From positions 110,520 through 174,519 of the forward strand of contig NZ_LGEC01000137.1 in assembly GCF_001279585.1 (NCBI RefSeq): DNA of 64,000 nt. Direction: 5' to 3'. This DNA comes from Nocardiopsis sp. NRRL B-16309. GTDB taxonomy: Bacteria; Actinomycetota; Actinomycetes; Streptosporangiales; Streptosporangiaceae. The position numbers and the translations under genes were made by a program. Shown in pieces: positions 60,872-64,000 of this stretch. The notes under the pieces are model-generated. The model had not been told where the DNA came from. It searched no databases and saw only the letters and a program-made list of their open reading frames with translations. Within the stretch, counting starts at the first letter, position 1. Every line of letters starts with the position of its first letter.

Positions 60872-60908
60872 CGGAGGCCGCGGTCCCGCCTCGGGACCGC
60901 GGCCTCCG
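60872..60908. terminator. Perfect hairpin after the dehydratase gene
   Basis: A 16-bp perfect stem (60872-60887 with 60893-60908) with a 5-nt loop, 28 nt after the dehydratase stop codon and ahead of the convergent ligase gene. Confidence 0.75.
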
Positions 60909-61056
60909 CGGGTCCTGGCGGGAGGGGCGGCCGTCACGCGCGCTGACCCGCCGGCGGGGGGCCCACGGGTCCATGCGGCAGTACGCCCGCGGCGTGCAGT
61001 GCGCGGGCGCGTCCGCGGCGGCCCCGTCGAGGGCGTGCCCACCAGTGCCGGTGCGC

Positions 61057-62676
61057 TCAGCGCAGCCGGGCGCGGCGCATCTTGCCAGAGGCCGTGCGGG
61101 GCAGTTCGGGGACGAAGTCGACCGTCTCGGGCGCCGCGTGCTCGGCGAAGCGGCTGCGCACCCACTCCTTGAGCTCATCGGCCAGCGCGGGGGAGCCGTC
61201 GTGCCCTGCGGCCGGCACGATCCGCGCCCCCACGAGCTGGCCGGCGAGGTCGTCGGGCACGGCGTAGACCCCGCACTCCTCCACGGCGGGGTGGGCGTTG
61301 AGCACGGCCTCGACCTCGCTGGGGCCGACCCGGTAGCCGCGGGTGACGATGGCGCCGTCGTCGCGGGTGGAGAAGAACAGCTGCCGCCGGCGGTCGAGGA
61401 ACCCGGTGTCGCCGGTCAGGTAGTAGGCGCGGTCGGGCGTGAAGCGCAGCTGGGAGGCGCTCTCGTTGTCCATGTAGCCGTCGAACCAGGCCAGGGGGCT
61501 CTCGGCGAGGTTGATGGCGATGCGGCCGTAGCTGCCCAGGGGGGCGGGGTCGTCGGAGATGGGCTCCAGGATCGTGACGTCCCACCCGGGGAAGGCGGGG
61601 CCGATGGATCCGGGGACCAGGGCGGTGTCGGTGCCGTCGGTTCCGCCGTTGGGGATGCCCGCGCACCAGCCGAGTTCGGTCTGGCCGTAGTGGTCGCGGA
61701 CGGGGACGCCGAAGACGTCGGTGACCCAGTCGATGACGTCCTGGCCGAGGATCTCTCCGGCGCTGGAGAGGCGTTGGACGATGACCTCGGGCGGCAGGGT
61801 CTTGGTGGCGGCGCGCAGGGTGCGGTAGGTGGTGGGGTCGGCGGCGAGGTTGGTGACGCCGTACATGCCCAGGACGTCGAGGGTGAGTTCGGGGTCGAAG
61901 AATCCGGCGCGCAGTGCGAGGGATCCGTGTCCGGCCAGGAGGGGGGAGATGAGGCCGTGGTAGAGGCCGTAGGCGGATCCGGGGTCGGCGGTGTTCCAGT
62001 AGACGTCGTCGTCCTCCACGCCGAGTCCGAAGTGGTGGTAGGCGTGCATGGCGGCCAGGGCGCGGACGGGGACGGTGACGCCGCGGGGTGCTCCGACGAC
62101 GGTGGACACGTAGAGGATGGCCAGGGGCTCGGCGCCGGTGAGGGTGGTGTCGGGGACGGTGCGGGGGGTGGGGCCGGTGAGGGTGGTGAGGGTGTGGTCG
62201 CCTTCGCGCAGGGGGTGGGTGCCGGTGGTGGCGATGTCCCAGGCGGGGGTGCTGGTCATGTCGGGGCCGGGGTCGAGTTTGGTGCGGTACTCGTCGTCGG
62301 TGATGACCAGGCGGGTGCGGGAGTTGGTGAGGCGTTCGGCGATGGCGGAGGGGGCGAAGGAGGGCAGGAGGGGGACGAGGACGGCTCCGAGTCGCCAGGC
62401 GGCCAGGGCGGTGACGGTGAGGTCGATGCCCTTGGGGATGATGGTGGCGATGCGGTCGCCGGGGGTGATGCCGAGGTCGTGCAGGCCGGCGGCGAGGGCG
62501 TGGGAGCGTTCGGCGAGTTCGCCGAAGGTGAGGGTGGTGGCGGTGAGGGTGGGGCCGATCTCGGTGGTGGCGACCGTGTCGGGGTGGTGGCGGTCGCAGA
62601 GCAGGTGTGCCACCGATGTGGCGGGGGTGTCGTAGGTGGTGATCCAGTCGCGTAGGAGCTGCGCCGGGTCGGACAT
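61057..62676 (-). CDS. Acyl-CoA synthetase/AMP-ligase with degenerate P-loop
   Basis: A 539-residue adenylate-forming enzyme. A5 (DHYGQTELGW), A7 (YYLTGDTG), A8 (TRGYRVGPSEVE) and the C-terminal catalytic lysine in RTASGKMRR are good. The A3 phosphate loop, normally YTSGTTGxPKG, here reads YVSTVVGAPRG, so Gly/Thr/Lys positions are altered. ATG 62676 follows GAGGACC. It is divergent from a GNAT-like acyltransferase gene. Activity may be weakened, or the loop may bind a different substrate. Confidence 0.87.
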   Translation of the reverse strand: MSDPAQLLRDWITTYDTPATSVAHLLCDRHHPDTVATTEIGPTLTATTLTFGELAERSHALAAGLHDLGITPGDRIATIIPKGIDLTVTALAAWRLGAVLVPLLPSFAPSAIAERLTNSRTRLVITDDEYRTKLDPGPDMTSTPAWDIATTGTHPLREGDHTLTTLTGPTPRTVPDTTLTGAEPLAILYVSTVVGAPRGVTVPVRALAAMHAYHHFGLGVEDDDVYWNTADPGSAYGLYHGLISPLLAGHGSLALRAGFFDPELTLDVLGMYGVTNLAADPTTYRTLRAATKTLPPEVIVQRLSSAGEILGQDVIDWVTDVFGVPVRDHYGQTELGWCAGIPNGGTDGTDTALVPGSIGPAFPGWDVTILEPISDDPAPLGSYGRIAINLAESPLAWFDGYMDNESASQLRFTPDRAYYLTGDTGFLDRRRQLFFSTRDDGAIVTRGYRVGPSEVEAVLNAHPAVEECGVYAVPDDLAGQLVGARIVPAAGHDGSPALADELKEWVRSRFAEHAAPETVDFVPELPRTASGKMRRARLR

Positions 62677-62796
62677 CGGTGGCGGTCCTCGTTTTCGGTC
62701 GGTTTGTTGGTGATGGGTGGTGTACGTCAACACTATGCCCACCTGTGAGGTCGGCCTCACTCGCGTGGGCCGTGGGGGTTGGGTGATGATGTCCTG

Positions 62797-63801
62797 ATGG
62801 ACAGTGCAGCGGTGGTGGAGCGGTTCGGTTTGGGTGCGGGTGTGCGGGCGTGGCTGGAGGAGGCCGAGCGGCTGCCGGACCCGGTGCGGTCGCTGGAGGT
62901 GCCGGCGGATCCGGCGGGGGTGCTGGACCTGTTCGCGCTGGAGCCCCGGGACCGGGCCGAGGTGGAGGGGCTGTGGCCGGGGGAGGGGTGGCCGCCGGAG
63001 CTGTGGCACCTGGTGGAGTGCATGTACCGGCGGTTGTGCGCGGACGTGGATCTGCCGTTGGGGGGTTGGCGGGACTGGCCGACGCTGGTGGGTGCGGGGG
63101 ACGCGCGGGTGCGGGTGGCGTCGTTGTGGGCGTTCGCGGCGATGGTTCCGGCGTTGTTCGAGCGGCACGCGTCGTGGGGGGTGGACCGGTCGGTGACGGT
63201 GGCGACGCTGGCCGATGTGGGTGTGCAGGTGGCGCGGTCGCGTCGGATGTTCGGTCGGTTGAGTGTGGAGACGGCGTCGTGGGTGGCGACGCAGTTCCGG
63301 GGGCGTTTGTTCTGGGTGGGCGGGTTGCAGTTGGAGCCGGCGCTGCTGGTGGATCAGGGGGGCGTGGAGTGGTTGTCGCGGGAGGAGGCGCGGTCGTTGG
63401 GTGCGGGGTTCGCGCCGGGGGATCGGTGTCTGCGGTTGCACATTCCGTCGGGTGGGTTGGACCCGGTGTCGGTGGATGCGGCGTTGGCGGGGGCGCGGTC
63501 GTTCGCGCGGGCGCATCTGGGGTTTGATCCGGTGGTGGCGACGTGTTCGTCGTGGTTGTTGGATCCGGTGTGGGGTGAGGTGTTGGGGGAGGGTTCCAAC
63601 ATCGTGCGGTTCCAGCGGCGGTTCGAGTTGGTGGGGGCTGGTGTGCCGGGGGAGTCGGATGTGTTCCGGTTCGTGTTCGGGATGCCGGAGGTGGATGTGG
63701 CCGCGGCGCCGCGTGGGACTCGGTTGGAGCGTGCGGTGGTGGAGCGGTTGGAGTCGGGTGGGGGGTTTCGGGTGCGTACGGGGTGGTTGCGGTTGGAGTG
63801 A
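62797..63801 (+). CDS. GNAT-like acyltransferase-domain protein
   Basis: A 334-residue protein matching the actinobacterial acyltransferase-domain group with an N-terminal helical part and a C-terminal GNAT-like domain (about 190-334). HIPSGGLDPVSVDAALAGARSF and CSSWLLDPVWGEVLG are its recognisable blocks. Codon use is unlike most + strand genes of the window: G rather than C at third positions, with TTG, GGT, TTT and CAT. The start is ATG 62797, TTG 62779 being possible. It is divergent from an acyl-CoA ligase, suggesting linked acyl transfer (inference). Confidence 0.78.
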   Translation: MDSAAVVERFGLGAGVRAWLEEAERLPDPVRSLEVPADPAGVLDLFALEPRDRAEVEGLWPGEGWPPELWHLVECMYRRLCADVDLPLGGWRDWPTLVGAGDARVRVASLWAFAAMVPALFERHASWGVDRSVTVATLADVGVQVARSRRMFGRLSVETASWVATQFRGRLFWVGGLQLEPALLVDQGGVEWLSREEARSLGAGFAPGDRCLRLHIPSGGLDPVSVDAALAGARSFARAHLGFDPVVATCSSWLLDPVWGEVLGEGSNIVRFQRRFELVGAGVPGESDVFRFVFGMPEVDVAAAPRGTRLERAVVERLESGGGFRVRTGWLRLE

Positions 63802-63813
63802 GGCATGGCTGTG

Positions 63814-63843
63814 GGGCTCGTCCGGTGCGGACGGGCCCTTTTT
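63814..63843 (+). terminator. Intrinsic terminator with T tract
   Basis: An 11-bp stem (63814-63824 with 63828-63838, one G-T pair), loop GTG and then five Ts. It is the most canonical Rho-independent terminator in the window, 13 nt after the acyltransferase stop. Confidence 0.85.
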
Positions 63844-64000
63844 GTTGTGGCGGTTGTGTTGTGGTGTCGCGGTCGGGCCCCGGGGGTGGGAGGCCTGGGG
63901 TGGTGCCTTGGCGGGGTTGGGGGTCGGTGGTGGGCGGGCCCTTGGTGTGGTGCCGGGGTCGGCGGCGGGGGTCCGGGGGTTGGCGGTGGGTGCGGTTGCG
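63844..64000. other. G/T-rich right end, no gene seen
   Basis: The last 157 nt are strongly G- and T-biased on the + strand, with short GGTGG-type repeats. No frame is supported. Confidence 0.4.

Noticed and set aside
60973..62655. 560-codon + frame opposite the acyl-CoA ligase
   Set aside because: The extreme Gly/Val content comes from the strand bias; the minus strand carries the ligase motifs.

Overview
The window is very GC-rich DNA. Its dense, often overlapping genes, GTG/TTG starts, many LysR/PucR/DUF397-HTH regulators, mycothiol-type proteins and complete 'conservon' (cvnABCD) point to a spore-forming actinomycete. Nocardiopsis or a close relative in the Streptosporangiales is my best guess (inference from gene content and composition, not a database match). 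I saw no rRNA, tRNA, CRISPR array, integrase or intact insertion sequence. The region reads as chromosomal catabolic and regulatory accessory DNA.

Layout. 1-6.1 kb: a purine-catabolism operon on the minus strand (FAD, 2Fe-2S and molybdopterin subunits of a xanthine-dehydrogenase-type enzyme, with an 8-oxoguanine/guanine deaminase-like gene inserted), divergent from a PucR regulator. 6.2-10.9 kb: a pentapeptide-repeat protein, a secreted glycoside hydrolase with a CBM35-like domain behind an 18-bp perfect palindrome, and a DUF397 / HTH / ATP-binding triad. 10.9-16.6 kb: PucR-like regulator, esterase, Gly/Pro/His/Gln-rich protein, aminoglycoside-kinase-like protein, LysR. 16.6-24.5 kb: beta-lactamase-fold serine hydrolase, Tat-exported metallo-hydrolase, P450-xylanase pair, membrane Ser/Thr kinase, and an iron-box-controlled sucrase/ferredoxin-like protein.

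24.7-30.2 kb: a NitT/TauT-type ABC importer operon ending in a benzaldehyde-dehydrogenase-like gene. 30.5-36.4 kb: cupredoxin lipoprotein, LysR/MFS divergent pair, a two-component system followed by a short PucR-type regulator. 36.4-43.1 kb: two divergent secreted proteins (one with an aerolysin-like region), an MhqO/MhqD-like dioxygenase-esterase pair behind a MarR-like palindrome, an ion channel, a ribbon-helix-helix gene facing two genes that share a repeated acidic motif, and a TauE/SafE exporter. 43.2-51.6 kb: methyltransferase and aldo/keto reductase beside a truncated MerR gene, then an alpha-galactoside import and hydrolysis operon under a divergent DeoR regulator.

51.6-64 kb: a hairpin-forming tandem repeat, amidase, two small genes, an APC permease, the conservon, a pterin carbinolamine dehydratase, and a divergent acyl-CoA-ligase-like / GNAT-like acyltransferase pair in a strongly strand-asymmetric stretch. 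A 26-bp element occurs twice, 18 kb apart (42.2 and 60.35 kb), in the same orientation and outside genes. It is the most unexplained signal here. Start codons were chosen mainly from ribosome-binding sites and ATGA/GTGA couplings; many differ from the longest possible frame.
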